In this document: positions 1 through 8,621 of the stretch, one piece after another
How the letters are laid out: each line of letters opens with the position of its first letter
Position numbering within the stretch: the stretch's first letter is position 1
Origin: Providencia rettgeri
Lineage (GTDB): Bacteria; Pseudomonadota; Gammaproteobacteria; Enterobacterales; Enterobacteriaceae
Direction: 5' to 3'
Assembly: GCF_001874625.1 (NCBI RefSeq)
Contig: NZ_CP017671.1
Coordinates: 1,674,001-1,738,000 of the forward strand
DNA length: 64,000 nt
The notes under the pieces: model-generated
Told to the model about the DNA's origin: nothing
The model's database searches: none
The model's input: only the letters and a program-made list of their open reading frames with translations
Translations under genes and position numbers: made by a program

Positions 1-71
1 AGCTTGGCACATTACTAAAGTATGCAGATGCATTAGGCATGCGCCTTTCACTGAGCGTCACGGTCAAATAA
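1..71 (+). CDS. 3' end of a probable HTH antitoxin gene, cut by the window edge
   Basis: The frame CTT GGC ACA at position 3 is open to a TAA at 69-71 and encodes 22 residues ending LGMRLSLSVTVK. A run like 'LLKYADALGMRLSL' is typical of the C-terminus of small Xre/HigA-type antitoxins. The identification rests on this short tail only. Together with ccdAB just downstream it would make this edge a toxin-antitoxin-rich spot. It could equally be the tail of another small regulator. Confidence 0.4.
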   Translation, partial: LGTLLKYADALGMRLSLSVTVK

Positions 72-91
72 GTTGAAAGGTACAGCGAATA

Positions 92-649
92 TTAATCATG
101 CTGATATACCGTGATGATTTTGCTGCCGAGCACCTGTTCTAGTTGGTCGATAAAGCAGTCTTGTATGTCCCAATTATGGAAGCTAAAACCTAAATTTCCA
201 AAAGCCCATTGTGGGTCAAAATTCCAACCGGAAAGTGGGGCATTGAAGTTGCAATTAAAACACCCAAGAATTTCAGGTCTCCCTTCGTACCAATCGGAAA
301 CGGTATCGCCCCATGCGTTACTATGTTCACTTTGTTCTTTGGCGCATTGTGGGCAATAAATACCAAGACCATTTCCCCCTGCGTGGAATACGGTGCGTTC
401 GGTGACGATAGTTAAATAGTTTTTTAATGTCTCTTCAGGTAATTGAGTCGGTACTATCTCATCATTGACAACATAGAGAATCGGCTCTTTATAGGCGGGC
501 GTTGGGCGATAAATAACTTCACCATATTCAATATGTTGAAAATGTGGGTCAATAATGCCTTGTTGCTTTAGCCAATTAAGTATGTGCTGCGCATGCTTAG
601 GGGCATCTTCTAAGGGAACATCAGGGGCAACAAGATGACAAATATCCAT
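92..649 (-). CDS. Hypothetical protein with a zinc-ribbon-like cysteine pattern
   Basis: This 185-residue protein is not recognised with confidence. Two CxxC pairs (CPQC near residue 99 and CFNC near residue 130) resemble a zinc ribbon, and the C-terminal third is rich in aromatic residues (Trp, Phe). There is no signal peptide or membrane segment, so it is probably cytoplasmic. A good ribosome binding site (AAAAGG, 5 bases before the ATG at 649) supports the start. It lies 15 bases after ccdB on the same strand and may be cotranscribed with it. Similar proteins are common as 'hypothetical' in enterics. No function is assigned. Confidence 0.7.
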   Translation of the reverse strand: MDICHLVAPDVPLEDAPKHAQHILNWLKQQGIIDPHFQHIEYGEVIYRPTPAYKEPILYVVNDEIVPTQLPEETLKNYLTIVTERTVFHAGGNGLGIYCPQCAKEQSEHSNAWGDTVSDWYEGRPEILGCFNCNFNAPLSGWNFDPQWAFGNLGFSFHNWDIQDCFIDQLEQVLGSKIITVYQHD

Positions 650-664
650 AATAACCTTTTATTG

Positions 665-973
665 TTAAAAGCCATCAATAAGTAAGTCAATTGCGTGTTT
701 AATCGTGTTTTGTTGGCAGTTCAAGTCAACGATTTCTTTCCCTAATAATGAATGAGGGACGCAAGCCATTTGGTGTGTCATTAAAACAAACACCTGCCCG
801 TTGCTAAATAACTGGGGGTTAAGGCAAGTAGGTAATGGCTTTTTAACTAGCCTGCTATCGAATAACGGGATGACTAAAAGAGTATTCAATATATCAATAA
901 TATTACTTTGAATGTCCAGTAAATATGGGTGTTTGACTGTATCTTCTCGATTTTGATAGAGGCAATATTGCAT
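665..973 (-). CDS. ccdB: CcdB-family gyrase toxin, probably inactive
   Basis: At 102 residues it has the full length of CcdB, the F-plasmid toxin that poisons DNA gyrase (101 residues). Family features are the N-terminal 'DIQSNIID', the central 'VIPLFDSRL' and 'MTHQMACVP', and a C-terminal 'IKHAIDLLIDGF'. In F CcdB the last three residues, Trp-Gly-Ile, are needed for toxicity. Here they read Asp-Gly-Phe, so only the glycine is kept. The ATG overlaps the stop of the ccdA frame by one base (TAATG), the normal coupling of these pairs. With its antitoxin apparently unstartable, an active toxin would be hard to tolerate; loss of toxicity is my inference. Confidence 0.8.
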   Translation of the reverse strand: MQYCLYQNREDTVKHPYLLDIQSNIIDILNTLLVIPLFDSRLVKKPLPTCLNPQLFSNGQVFVLMTHQMACVPHSLLGKEIVDLNCQQNTIKHAIDLLIDGF

Positions 974-1185
974 TAAAAACCCTTGTATTTATCTGAGAGT
1001 AATCCGTATTCTTCATTGATCCTATTTAACTGGTTAAAACCTTCGATATTTTCATTTTTCCACTTTTGTGCTTCTAGGCGTTTTAATTCAGCTTGTAAGG
1101 CACAAGTTAGTATTGCAGATAAGTTGAGTTTAGCCCGCCATGCTTGTTCGCAGAGCTCAGGCGTTACAGTGACACTGATATTTTT
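973..1185 (-). pseudogene. ccdA: CcdA-like antitoxin lacking a start codon
   Basis: Just upstream of ccdB a frame of 70 codons reads 'KNISVTVTPEL', then 'LKRLEAQKWKNENIEGF', ending SDKYKGF. This matches CcdA: an N-terminal ribbon-helix-helix beta strand (compare 'RITVTVD') and a CcdB-binding tail containing 'RWKAENQEG'-like sequence. The frame is closed at its 5' end by TAA at 1186-1188, exactly where an initiator would be expected, and contains no ATG, GTG or TTG that would keep the DNA-binding strand. Changing the length of the adjacent A run (1181-1187) by one does not create an ATG either. It is either a pseudogene or uses a non-standard start. Confidence 0.65.
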
Positions 1186-1377
1186 TTATTCTTTATTAAT
1201 ACGAAATATAGGATTATCTTCAGTGAGCGCTCATGTTTGCGAAGCTATTCGCAAGATTGCTGGCTTATTGCTCAATGGGCAAATAACCCCCTCGAAGTGT
1301 GTCTATTTTCCACCATTGATTTTCTTACACTCTGTCATGCTATGCGATAACTCGTATTTTAAAATGATGGAACAGAT

Positions 1378-2529
1378 GTGTCCGACGAGAGTGATGTAGA
1401 AAAAACAGAAGAACCCACTCCCCATAAAAAGCAGAAAGCCAAAGATGATGGGCAAATAGTTCGTTCAAAGGAATTGAGCTCGTTAATGATGATGTTAGCG
1501 GGTATTAGCTTACTGTGGCTAAGTGGTGGGCATCTGGCAACTCAACTAAGACAAATAGCTCGCCAAGGGTTTATTTTTGATGGGCATTATTTACAAAATA
1601 CGGGCTTAATGATCAGCTACTTAGCTAGGGTCGTTAGTGAGGCATTATTTGCTTTACTTCCGGTGATTGGTGGGTTGGCGCTCGTTGGGATTTCGGCTTC
1701 GTCACTGGTGGGCGGGCTAGTATTTAATAGCAAATTGATTAAGTTTGATTTGAAAAAACTTAACCCGTTGAAAGGGTTAAAACGTATTTTTTCAATGAAT
1801 GCATTATCTGAGCTATTTAAAGCAATTTTGAAATCGTTATTTGTTGGGTTAGGGGCCTTTATATTTTTATGGGAAAGTTGGCCATCATTGCTGCATTTAG
1901 TGATGGAATCACCGATTACCGCCCTTAGTAATGCACTACAAAAAGTAATTTTTGCTGGCTACTTAATTGTCTTTTTACTGATCCCAATGGTGGCGTTTGA
2001 TGTGTTTTACCAATTTCGCTCTCATTTGAAAAAATTAAGAATGAGCCGCCAAGAAATCAAAGATGAATTTAAACAGCAAGAGGGTGACCCCCAGATAAAA
2101 GCCAAAATTCGCCAGCAGCAACGTGCTATCGCGCGTAATAGGATGATGGCGGATGTCCCCAATGCGGATGTGATAGTCACCAACCCAACCCATTATGCGG
2201 TGGCGCTAAAATATGATGATAAAAGAATGGGAGCGCCAAAAGTATTAGCAAAAGGCGCTGGGGTTTTTGCTCAACGTATTAAAGAAATCGGTGAAGAACA
2301 CCGAATATTGCAGTTAGAAGCACCGCCCTTAGCACGTGCATTATATCGCCATGCAGAGATAGGACAAAGTATCCCTGTTGCCTTATATGCTGCGGTAGCA
2401 GAAGTTTTAGCATGGGTTTACCAATTACGTCGCTGGCGTCGTGAAGGTGGGCTCAGACCGAAAAAACCGAAAAATTTACCAGTGCCACCAACACTGGACT
2501 TTGCTGGAGATAACAATCGAGATGGCTAA
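1378..2529 (+). CDS. flhB: Flagellar type III export protein FlhB, substrate-specificity switch
   Basis: FlhB is an inner-membrane component of the flagellar export gate. After self-cleavage at NPTH it switches export from rod/hook to filament substrates. The protein has 383 residues (E. coli 382) and starts MSDESDVEKTEEPTP from a GTG. Four hydrophobic segments (roughly residues 30-210) precede a charged cytoplasmic domain with NPTH at 269-272, the same position as in E. coli. It overlaps flhA by 8 bases, so the pair is translationally coupled. Upstream are ccdAB remnants. cheZ, its usual neighbour in enterics, is not in the window. Confidence 0.97.
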   Translation: MSDESDVEKTEEPTPHKKQKAKDDGQIVRSKELSSLMMMLAGISLLWLSGGHLATQLRQIARQGFIFDGHYLQNTGLMISYLARVVSEALFALLPVIGGLALVGISASSLVGGLVFNSKLIKFDLKKLNPLKGLKRIFSMNALSELFKAILKSLFVGLGAFIFLWESWPSLLHLVMESPITALSNALQKVIFAGYLIVFLLIPMVAFDVFYQFRSHLKKLRMSRQEIKDEFKQQEGDPQIKAKIRQQQRAIARNRMMADVPNADVIVTNPTHYAVALKYDDKRMGAPKVLAKGAGVFAQRIKEIGEEHRILQLEAPPLARALYRHAEIGQSIPVALYAAVAEVLAWVYQLRRWRREGGLRPKKPKNLPVPPTLDFAGDNNRDG

Positions 2530-4621
2530 TTTGGCTTCACTTTTAAAATTGCCGAAAAACTTACAAGGAACGCAGTGGCAAATACTTGCGGGTCCGGTTC
2601 TTATCTTATTGATTTTGTCGATGATGGTACTGCCATTGCCGGCATTTTTATTGGATTTATTGTTTACTTTTAATATCGCACTTTCCATCATGGTATTGCT
2701 AGTGGCGATGTTCACTAAACGGACCCTCGATTTTGCCGCGTTTCCAACCATCTTGTTATTCGCCACATTGTTACGTCTTTCCCTTAACATTGCTTCTACG
2801 CGGATTATTTTACTTGATGGTCATACAGGGCCAGACGCAGCAGGGCGAGTCGTTGAAGCATTTGGCCACTTTTTAGTCGGCGGTAATTTTGCTATCGGTA
2901 TTGTGGTATTTATCATCCTAGTATTAATTAACTTTATGGTTATCACTAAAGGTGCGGGGCGCATTGCGGAAGTGGGCGCACGCTTCGTACTTGATGGTAT
3001 GCCGGGTAAGCAAATGGCTATCGACGCAGACCTCAATGCTGGCATCATTAGTGATGACGAAGCGAAAAAACGCCGTGCCGAAGTAACCCAAGAAGCTGAT
3101 TTTTACGGTTCAATGGACGGGGCGAGTAAGTTCGTCCGTGGCGATGCTATCGCGGGGATCATGATTATGGTGATTAACGTGATTGGAGGCTTAATTGTTG
3201 GGGTCGGTCAACATAATATGTCTCTGGGGGATGCGACCAGTGCCTATACCTTGTTAACCATCGGTGATGGTTTAGTCGCCCAAATTCCGGCATTAATTAT
3301 TTCGACCGCGGCAGGGGTTATCGTCACTCGTGTTGCAACGGATGAAGATGTGGGTGAACAGATGGTTAACCAACTCTTCAATAACCCGCGAGTGATGTGG
3401 CTCAGTGCAGGGGTCCTTGGGCTAATAGGTTTAATACCTGGAATGCCTAACTTTGTTTTCCTGTTGTTTACTGCAGCGTTAGCGGCATTGGGTTGGTATC
3501 TAGTTCGTAAAGCTCAGCAACCGGAAAATGCCGCGGGGGACAACAACCAAGCACAACATTTTCAAGAAGCGAACAAAGTTGTTGAAGCAACGTGGGATGA
3601 TGTTCAATTAGAAGACTTGTTAGCGATGGAGGTCGGGTATCGATTGATACCGCTCGTTGACAGTGAGCAGCAAGGTGAATTGCTGGGTCGCCTTCGTGGT
3701 TTACGTAAGAAATTCGCTCAAGAAGTAGGCTATTTGCCCCCTGTTGTCCATATTTGTGACAACCTAGCACTTTCCCCATGTGAATACCGTATTTTAATTA
3801 AAGGCGCTGAAGTTGGGCGTGGTGAAGCACAACCGGGGCGTAGTCTTGCTATCGACCCTGGTAATGCGGCGGGGTCATTGCAAGGTGATGAGACTAAAGA
3901 ACCTGCATTTGGTTTACCTGCCGTTTGGATTGATGATGATTTACGTGAGCAAGCGCAAATTCAAGGCTATACGGTAGTGTCTGCGAGTACCGCGGTAGCA
4001 ACGCATTTCAATCAAATTTTATTGCAAAACTCAAGCACGTTATTTGGTCGCCAAGAAGCACAAATGTTATATGACCGAGTGAAAAAAGAGATGCCAAAAC
4101 TGGCTGATGACCTGATCCCCGATACCATCTCATTAACAATTTTGCACCGTGTTCTACAGAATTTATTAATGGAAGACGTAGTGATCCGCGATATGCGTAC
4201 CATTATTGAAACACTAGCAGAAATGGCGGGGGAAAATGGCGAGCAAAAAGACACGGACTATTTAACTTCGCAAGTGAGAATTGCATTAGGCCGCGCTATT
4301 ACTCAACAGTGGTTTGGTAATGCAGAAGAAATTCAAGTTATTGGTTTAGATGCGGGGCTTGAACAAATTTTATTGCAAGCGGCCAAAAATGGTGGGGGCT
4401 TAGAGCCTAACCTTGCGCAGTTTATTCAAACTCAAGCAGAACAAGCAATTTCTCACCAAGAAGCGATGGGGGCTCCTACAGTGTTATTAGTTAACCATGC
4501 TTTACGCCTAATTTTATCGCGTTTCTTACGCCGAAGTTTGCCGCAGTTAGTGGTGATGTCTAATTTAGAAATGACTGACCACCGTAAGATTAGAATGACT
4601 TCGATGATTAGTGGTAGCTAA
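2522..4621 (+). CDS. flhA: Flagellar export gate protein FlhA
   Basis: FlhA is the main gate of the flagellar type III secretion apparatus. Eight or so membrane segments (about residues 20-330) form the nonameric export channel, and the large cytoplasmic domain docks chaperone-substrate complexes. The 699-residue product matches the family (E. coli 692). The conserved FHIPEP-type loop is visible ('GAGRIAEVGARFVLDGMPGK'). The frame is open further upstream, to 2441, but that part lies inside flhB. The ATG at 2522 giving MANLASLLKLPKNL overlaps the flhB stop by 8 bases and is preferred. flhE, which usually follows, is absent. Confidence 0.97.
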   Translation: MANLASLLKLPKNLQGTQWQILAGPVLILLILSMMVLPLPAFLLDLLFTFNIALSIMVLLVAMFTKRTLDFAAFPTILLFATLLRLSLNIASTRIILLDGHTGPDAAGRVVEAFGHFLVGGNFAIGIVVFIILVLINFMVITKGAGRIAEVGARFVLDGMPGKQMAIDADLNAGIISDDEAKKRRAEVTQEADFYGSMDGASKFVRGDAIAGIMIMVINVIGGLIVGVGQHNMSLGDATSAYTLLTIGDGLVAQIPALIISTAAGVIVTRVATDEDVGEQMVNQLFNNPRVMWLSAGVLGLIGLIPGMPNFVFLLFTAALAALGWYLVRKAQQPENAAGDNNQAQHFQEANKVVEATWDDVQLEDLLAMEVGYRLIPLVDSEQQGELLGRLRGLRKKFAQEVGYLPPVVHICDNLALSPCEYRILIKGAEVGRGEAQPGRSLAIDPGNAAGSLQGDETKEPAFGLPAVWIDDDLREQAQIQGYTVVSASTAVATHFNQILLQNSSTLFGRQEAQMLYDRVKKEMPKLADDLIPDTISLTILHRVLQNLLMEDVVIRDMRTIIETLAEMAGENGEQKDTDYLTSQVRIALGRAITQQWFGNAEEIQVIGLDAGLEQILLQAAKNGGGLEPNLAQFIQTQAEQAISHQEAMGAPTVLLVNHALRLILSRFLRRSLPQLVVMSNLEMTDHRKIRMTSMISGS

Positions 4622-4730
4622 CCCTGTTGCGCCAACCTATATGGCCAGTAGGATAGGTATGTCATTGTTTTAAGGCATATACCGAAGGCGTGTATTTGAA
4701 CCCACGTTAAAGCGTAAAGAAAGTATGCAA

Positions 4731-4756
4731 GGTCACTCTTATTCGAGTGGCCTTTT
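4731..4756 (+). terminator. Rho-independent terminator of flhBA
   Basis: An 8-bp stem, GGTCACTC with GAGTGGCC (one G-T pair), encloses a 6-base loop and is followed by TTTTC. It lies 110 bases after flhA. The rest of 4622-4990 between flhA and the convergent flgN holds no convincing gene. Confidence 0.8.
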
Positions 4757-4990
4757 CGCATTTGATAGCTGATTAAAATGAACCAATTTGTTTATGAGGG
4801 GAACTGAATTAGGCCTTTATCAGAGGCTTCTTAGATGGGCTGCATATCAGGGTATAGCCAGCAGGTCGGTTAAATGGCGGTAGGTTTCCTTTAGTCGACT
4901 TAATGTTGAAGCTATATCAGGTCATTGAGTAAGCTGTCTGATAGGCTTTGAGATGATAAAAAAGGGTTTTTGAACTAGGCAGAACACAGT

Positions 4991-5431
4991 TTAAATCGAA
5001 ATTTTTTTACCTAAAACAGGGCGTTTTGATTCTAAACCATCAGCACCATAAGTGGATTGGTTATTGTGTTTCTTTACAAAGTTTAGGCGTTGAGCATTGA
5101 GTTCTATATGTAATTGCAGCATTTGGTGGTTGCGATAGTTTAATTCTTTTAAGCTGGTTGTTAATACTTTAATCGCTTCCCATACACTGGCTAATTCAGT
5201 ATTACCTTCATAAGGCGCGGTAATTTCTGCTTGTGATTCGAGTTGTAGCCGCTGGGTCTCCCCATGGCCTATCGCCGCAACAAGGAAACGTTTTTGTTCA
5301 GTCGTTTCCTGAAAAGGCGAAGGCGGAACACGCTGGTAACCTAATAGTAGTTCCTCATTTTTCATCACGATTTGCAATGATTGTAAATGAGCATGTTGCT
5401 GTTCTAGCAAGATTAATAGTTCATCAGTCAT
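4991..5431 (-). CDS. flgN: Flagellar chaperone FlgN for FlgK and FlgL
   Basis: FlgN is a cytoplasmic export chaperone that binds the C-terminal helices of the hook-filament junction proteins FlgK and FlgL and delivers them to FlhA. The 146-residue, almost wholly helical protein (E. coli 138) has the expected N-terminal 'LLILLEQQHAHLQSL' and a Gln/Leu-rich coiled-coil centre. It follows flgM by 9 bases, the standard flgMN order, and should share flgM's FliA-dependent promoter. The C-terminus is not conserved with E. coli, which is common in this family. Confidence 0.93.
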   Translation of the reverse strand: MTDELLILLEQQHAHLQSLQIVMKNEELLLGYQRVPPSPFQETTEQKRFLVAAIGHGETQRLQLESQAEITAPYEGNTELASVWEAIKVLTTSLKELNYRNHQMLQLHIELNAQRLNFVKKHNNQSTYGADGLESKRPVLGKKISI

Positions 5432-5440
5432 GGTAGTTAT

Positions 5441-5743
5441 TTATTTCATTGATAACATGCACTCATGTGCATCACGTAAAATGCCATCAGCAATCTTTTC
5501 TGCATCCATTTTCAGGGTGCCATCTTTGATAGCTTGTTTAATTTGTTCAACTTTAGCGCTGTTAATATCGCTAGCTTGGGGCTGTAATAATTTTTTTTGC
5601 AGCTCACTCGGGACAAATGTACTTTCTTTAATGATTTCATTTGTCGAAATTTTTTTATCGCGCATCGGGGTAGCCGTATCTTGTGGGTCACGGTTTGTTA
5701 CCTGAGTTAGCGCAGAAATTGCAGGTGTTTGCTCAATAGCCAT
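5441..5743 (-). CDS. flgM: Anti-sigma-28 factor FlgM
   Basis: FlgM binds FliA and keeps late promoters silent until the hook is complete, when it is exported through the flagellum. The 100-residue protein (E. coli 97) has the disordered, Thr/Pro/Gln-rich N-terminal half and the FliA-binding helices in the C-terminal half ('SAKVEQIKQAIKDGTL', 'AEKIADGILRDA'). An exact-spacing sigma-28 promoter lies just upstream at 5782-5808, giving the usual autoregulatory loop with fliA, which is also in this window. Confidence 0.95.
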   Translation of the reverse strand: MAIEQTPAISALTQVTNRDPQDTATPMRDKKISTNEIIKESTFVPSELQKKLLQPQASDINSAKVEQIKQAIKDGTLKMDAEKIADGILRDAHECMLSMK

Positions 5744-5781
5744 AATGTGTTTTCCTGTTCCCGATTTTTATCATATGAGAG

Positions 5782-5808
5782 TTATCGGCGTATTTTGTGG
5801 GATCTTTA
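5782..5808 (-). promoter_or_regulatory. Sigma-28 (FliA) promoter of flgMN
   Basis: Read on the minus strand: TAAAGATC, 11 bases, GCCGATAA. The -10 element is a perfect match to the enteric FliA consensus, the -35 matches TAAAG, and the spacing is the consensus 11. It lies about 40 bases upstream of the flgM ATG. Confidence 0.9.
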
Positions 5809-5842
5809 GTCTTTATAGTGTTACAAAATATTGCCTTTATTC

Positions 5843-5961
5843 GTCATATTTCAAGCCGCCTCTACGTTAACTTACGCTCATTCGCACTAGTCACTTACTT
5901 ATGTAAGCTCCTAGCGACTCATTCACTTGTCGCCTTGATGCGACTTGAACTATTTAGAATA
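5843..5961. repeat. ERIC element between flgM and flgA
   Basis: About 120 bases run from GTCATATTTCAAG to ACTATTTAGAATAAA. The centre reads TTACTTATGTAAGCTCCTAG, a near-exact match to the conserved core of enterobacterial repetitive intergenic consensus (ERIC) sequences. The element is imperfectly palindromic and non-coding. It sits between the flgM promoter and the 3' end of flgA, so read-through from flgA on the minus strand would carry it in the transcript. Confidence 0.85.
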
Positions 5962-6023
5962 AAGGTTCATTTTGAGTGAGTTGACATTAAGTACAGACTC
6001 GTCATATTCGGTCTTGATGGCAT

Positions 6024-6692
6024 TTATTTTAATGCGATATTAACACTGCCATTCTCTTGTGCTAACCCATTGACTACTTGACCATTGAGTAATCTTACAC
6101 GAATATTTTGCCCAATGGTGGCATTATTAATGGCTCTTCCTTCGTATTTCACTGAAAAATTTTCCCCATTAGCAAAGACAAATACGGTTTGACCTGCTTT
6201 TATTGCCCAAGGGAGCCGGATCATCGATTTGGTAAATGTTTGCCCCGCTGGGATATTACGAAGTGCTATTGCGCCGCGTAGTGCCATTTTATCAGTACTC
6301 GCTCCAGCGGGAAGCTTATGTAATAAGCCTTTTTTACTGCCAATATCCACAAACTCAATAGATTCACCACGATTTATATTACGTGTTGCAACGAAATATT
6401 GCCCCGTCACATTCACAATTAGCTGAATAAATTGTTTTTTCTTACCACACTGCACTGGAATAGATACATTTCCCATATTTCTGCCCCCAATAGGTGGACT
6501 GATTTGGGGTTTCTCACAGCTTGGCCAACGTTCAATCGGCGTTTTGATCTCAATAGAAACTTGGTTTTTTTTACCGTGAATTTGGCGGAAATAGTGATTG
6601 ATATCTTGAGGTAATGAAGCTTGAGCAAGGCTAATGGTTAACCCTAATACACTAATTACAATGCTAAATGGCAGCTTTTGACGATAACGCAT
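6024..6692 (-). CDS. flgA: P-ring assembly chaperone FlgA
   Basis: FlgA is a periplasmic chaperone that helps FlgI polymerise into the P ring around the rod. A Sec signal peptide is visible ('LPFSIVISVLGLTISLAQA'), followed by the N-terminal domain and a C-terminal SAF domain ('NIPAGQTFTKSMI') about where the family has it. With the ATG at 6692 the protein is 222 residues (E. coli 219). An ATG at 6728 would add 12 residues before the signal peptide and is less likely. It is divergent from flgB, the canonical arrangement. Confidence 0.94.
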   Translation of the reverse strand: MRYRQKLPFSIVISVLGLTISLAQASLPQDINHYFRQIHGKKNQVSIEIKTPIERWPSCEKPQISPPIGGRNMGNVSIPVQCGKKKQFIQLIVNVTGQYFVATRNINRGESIEFVDIGSKKGLLHKLPAGASTDKMALRGAIALRNIPAGQTFTKSMIRLPWAIKAGQTVFVFANGENFSVKYEGRAINNATIGQNIRVRLLNGQVVNGLAQENGSVNIALK

Positions 6693-6900
6693 GTAGGGAT
6701 AGCCTCCTTGGTAAGCAAACTTTTTCACGATTGCAGTTTACGCAGGTCTTTAATAATGAATGAGCCAAATAGGTCAATTATTTTGCCTTTATCTTGCCAT
6801 TAGATTTTTTAGTAGACGGCTAAGATATGCAGGTCGAATTTTAAATTATATGAGCGAATGTTCAGATTCAGGAGTCGCTTTATTTCCATTGAGGGCCATC

Positions 6901-7314
6901 ATGATTGATAAATTAAATGCCACGTTTGCTTTTCAGCAGCAGGCGTTATCAATACGCGAAGCAAGACAGACTGTTTTGGCTTCAAACATCGCAAATGCGG
7001 ATACTCCGGGCTATCAAGCACGTGATATTGACTTTAATCGTCAACTTCAACAAGCAATGGACAAAGGTGTCGTTGGTTCAAAGGGCGTCACCCTTGCCGT
7101 GACAGCTAAAGGCCATATCGAAGGACGAGGCATTAAAGCGCCAAATTTAGACTTGAAATACCGTGTTCCTTATCAGACATCGATGGATGGTAATACGGTA
7201 GATATGGATATTGAACGTAGTCAATTCGCTGATAATACCCTGAAATATCAGGCTGATCTCACATTTATTAATAGCCGCGTTAAAAGTATGTTGGCTGTTC
7301 TACAGCAAGGGTAA
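6901..7314 (+). CDS. flgB: Proximal rod protein FlgB
   Basis: FlgB is one of the proximal rod subunits. It has 137 residues from the ATG at 6901 ([11 protein letters not shown]), with the family's N-terminal helix and rod motif '[20 protein letters not shown]'. The frame is open back to 6760, but that extension has no similarity to FlgB and is left out. It begins the flgBCDEFGHIJ operon. The 172 bases between flgA and flgB should contain the divergent class 2 promoters; I could not place an FlhDC site with confidence. Confidence 0.96.
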   Translation: MIDKLNATFAFQQQALSIREARQTVLASNIANADTPGYQARDIDFNRQLQQAMDKGVVGSKGVTLAVTAKGHIEGRGIKAPNLDLKYRVPYQTSMDGNTVDMDIERSQFADNTLKYQADLTFINSRVKSMLAVLQQG

Positions 7315-7319
7315 TAAGC

Positions 7320-7724
7320 ATGGCGTTACTGAGTATTTTTGATATTTCTGCTTCTGCATTAACAGCGCAGTCTCAGCGTTTAAATGTCAGTGCAAGCAAC
7401 ATGGCAAACGCTGAAAGCGTCGCAGGACCGGACGGGCAGCCGTATCGTGCAAAGCAAGTGGTCTTTCAAATGGCACCACAAGGGCGCAATGAAGTGGGTG
7501 GTGTGCGTGTGAGTGAACTCATTGAAGACCCCGCACCGCCGCGTATGGAATATAAGCCTGGCCATCCACTGGCTGATGAAAAAGGTTATGTGCAAATGCC
7601 AAATGTCGACATGGTCGGGGAGATGATCAACACCATTTCGGCTTCTCGGAGTTATCAAGCCAACCTTGAAGTGATGAATACGGCAAAAACGTTATTGCAA
7701 AAGACATTAACAATAGGCCAGTAA
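7320..7724 (+). CDS. flgC: Proximal rod protein FlgC
   Basis: FlgC is a rod subunit between MS ring and distal rod. The 134-residue length equals E. coli FlgC. The N-terminal rod signature '[15 protein letters not shown]' and the C-terminal heptad region '[25 protein letters not shown]' form the paired D0 helices. It starts 5 bases after flgB. Confidence 0.97.
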   Translation: MALLSIFDISASALTAQSQRLNVSASNMANAESVAGPDGQPYRAKQVVFQMAPQGRNEVGGVRVSELIEDPAPPRMEYKPGHPLADEKGYVQMPNVDMVGEMINTISASRSYQANLEVMNTAKTLLQKTLTIGQ

Positions 7725-7736
7725 GGGAGGTTTGTA

Positions 7737-8594
7737 ATGGGAATTGCCGCCACAATGTACGACTCTTTGGATAATACTACAGCCGGTCCAGAGCCGGCTG
7801 CCAGTAATGTGCCAAAGAAAAGTCAAAGTGATGATATGCGTGACACATTTTTAAAGATGATTGTCACACAGATGCAAAACCAAGACCCTACTAACCCTAT
7901 GGAAAATACCGACTTGACCAGTCAATTGGCACAAATCGCAACGCTTGAGAGTATGAATAAGCTAAGTGATAGTGTTAGTGGTATTTCCCAACAAATCGGT
8001 TCAGGGCAATCATTACAAGCCACTCAGCTTGTTGGCAAAGGTGTTCTTATTCCTCGCAACGAAATTATTTTAGCGCCACTTAAAAAAGAGAGCACTGGCG
8101 AAGATAGTTCAATCATTAAACCTTCAAATCCATTACCGGATGAGGGGATTAGCCCTGATAGTCCTTCAAACTTTGCACTGAGTGATAAAAGTGTGATGGG
8201 TGATGAAGGCGGCAGCGAAGAACCACAGTCCGAATTTATCTCATCTCCGTTTGGTTTCTTTTTGCCGAAATTGGCAGATAACGTTGAAATTACTATTCGC
8301 GATAAAAACAGAATGGTGGTACGCACCATTACTTATGATACCGAAGTCAAACCCGATATTTATGATATGGCTTGGGATGGTCGCGACAATAAAGGAAATC
8401 TAGTGGCAGATACAAAAGGGAAATATTACTTTGATGTGAAAGCCGTCAGAGCCGGAGCCGAAGTTGAAGTCACAAAACTAGGTTATACCCGCGTCAACGG
8501 CGTGACCCCAGGTTCTGACGCACCATTATTAGATGTTGGTATTGGGCAAAGTGTCCCCCTGAGCAGCATCTTCAAAGTTTATCCTTCATCTTAA
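7737..8594 (+). CDS. flgD: Hook-capping protein FlgD with an extra acidic linker
   Basis: FlgD is the scaffold cap that lets FlgE assemble into the hook and is then discarded. The 285-residue protein is much longer than E. coli FlgD (231). The N-terminal export/assembly region ('FLKMIVTQMQNQDPTNPM', residues 39-55) and the C-terminal domain ('WDGRDNKGN', 'GYTRVNGV') are well conserved. The difference is an insertion of about 50 residues, roughly 117-170, rich in Ser, Pro, Asp and Glu. The frame is intact across it. A good Shine-Dalgarno (GGGAGG) precedes the ATG. Confidence 0.95.
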   Translation: MGIAATMYDSLDNTTAGPEPAASNVPKKSQSDDMRDTFLKMIVTQMQNQDPTNPMENTDLTSQLAQIATLESMNKLSDSVSGISQQIGSGQSLQATQLVGKGVLIPRNEIILAPLKKESTGEDSSIIKPSNPLPDEGISPDSPSNFALSDKSVMGDEGGSEEPQSEFISSPFGFFLPKLADNVEITIRDKNRMVVRTITYDTEVKPDIYDMAWDGRDNKGNLVADTKGKYYFDVKAVRAGAEVEVTKLGYTRVNGVTPGSDAPLLDVGIGQSVPLSSIFKVYPSS

Positions 8595-8621
8595 TTTATC
8601 CCCAATACTCATGGAGAAAAT

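Noticed and set aside
983-1399. Plus-strand ORF opposite ccdA running into flhB
   Set aside because: The minus strand encodes the CcdA-like protein here, and the flhB start is set by homology at 1378.
6760-6900. N-terminal extension of flgB
   Set aside because: Not present in FlgB proteins; it covers the flgA-flgB promoter region. The ATG at 6901 fits the family start.
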